Source: Clostridiales bacterium (GTDB lineage Bacteria; Bacillota; Clostridia; Lachnospirales; CAG-274). Taken from it: DNA of 5,625 nt. Positions 5,603 to 5,625 of this stretch are shown here, one piece after another. Under the pieces are notes generated by a model. That model worked only from the letters and a program-made list of their open reading frames with translations. It was not told the origin of the DNA and made no database searches. Position numbers and translations under genes: made by a program. The first letter of the stretch is position 1; each line of letters opens with the position of its first letter. The stretch is from NCBI GenBank assembly GCA_021202835.1, contig JAJQCI010000260.1, positions 1 through 5,625 of the forward strand. Direction: 5' to 3'.

Positions 5603-5625
5603 ATAAAGTCTAAATTTAATATAAG

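Overview
The window is a stretch of bacterial chromosome carrying most of a histidine biosynthesis operon, all on the + strand. The short HisG paired with HisZ, the gene order hisZ-G-D-B-H-A, strong GGAGG-type ribosome binding sites and moderately A+T-rich coding sequence point to a Bacillota bacterium, most likely a clostridium. This is an inference from style and gene order, not a species identification.

Layout: (1) positions 2-376, the 3' part of a YaiI/YqxD (UPF0178/DUF188) family gene; (2) a promoter that matches the sigma-A consensus at both hexamers (357-385) overlaps the end of that gene, followed by a leader of about 100 nt with a hairpin; (3) hisZ (491-1744), hisG (1748-2380), hisD (2384-3679), hisB (3704-4294) and hisH (4294-4893), separated by 3 to 24 bases or overlapping by one; (4) a 505-base gap without a credible protein gene (4894-5398), packed with inverted repeats, including two copies of a structured repeat of about 130 bp; (5) the start of hisA (5399), which meets an in-frame TAG after 67 codons, just before the window ends.

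How the genes work together: HisZ and HisG form the ATP phosphoribosyltransferase that starts the pathway. HisA and the HisH/HisF pair (hisF not in view) build the imidazole ring. HisB dehydrates imidazoleglycerol phosphate, and HisD makes the last two oxidations to histidine. hisC, hisF, hisI and hisE are not in the window.

The most interesting part is the gap between hisH and hisA. The two repeat copies share an 86-bp core with 8 differences, all transitions. Seven fall in the upper part of one 20-bp hairpin, where every changed pair still pairs and a GNRA tetraloop is kept. The second hairpin of each copy has a largely different stem sequence but the same CAATT-TTT-AATTG cap. This pattern suggests selection on a folded RNA (or DNA) rather than on sequence. 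The second point of interest is the stop codon inside hisA, beyond which the same frame still looks HisA-like.
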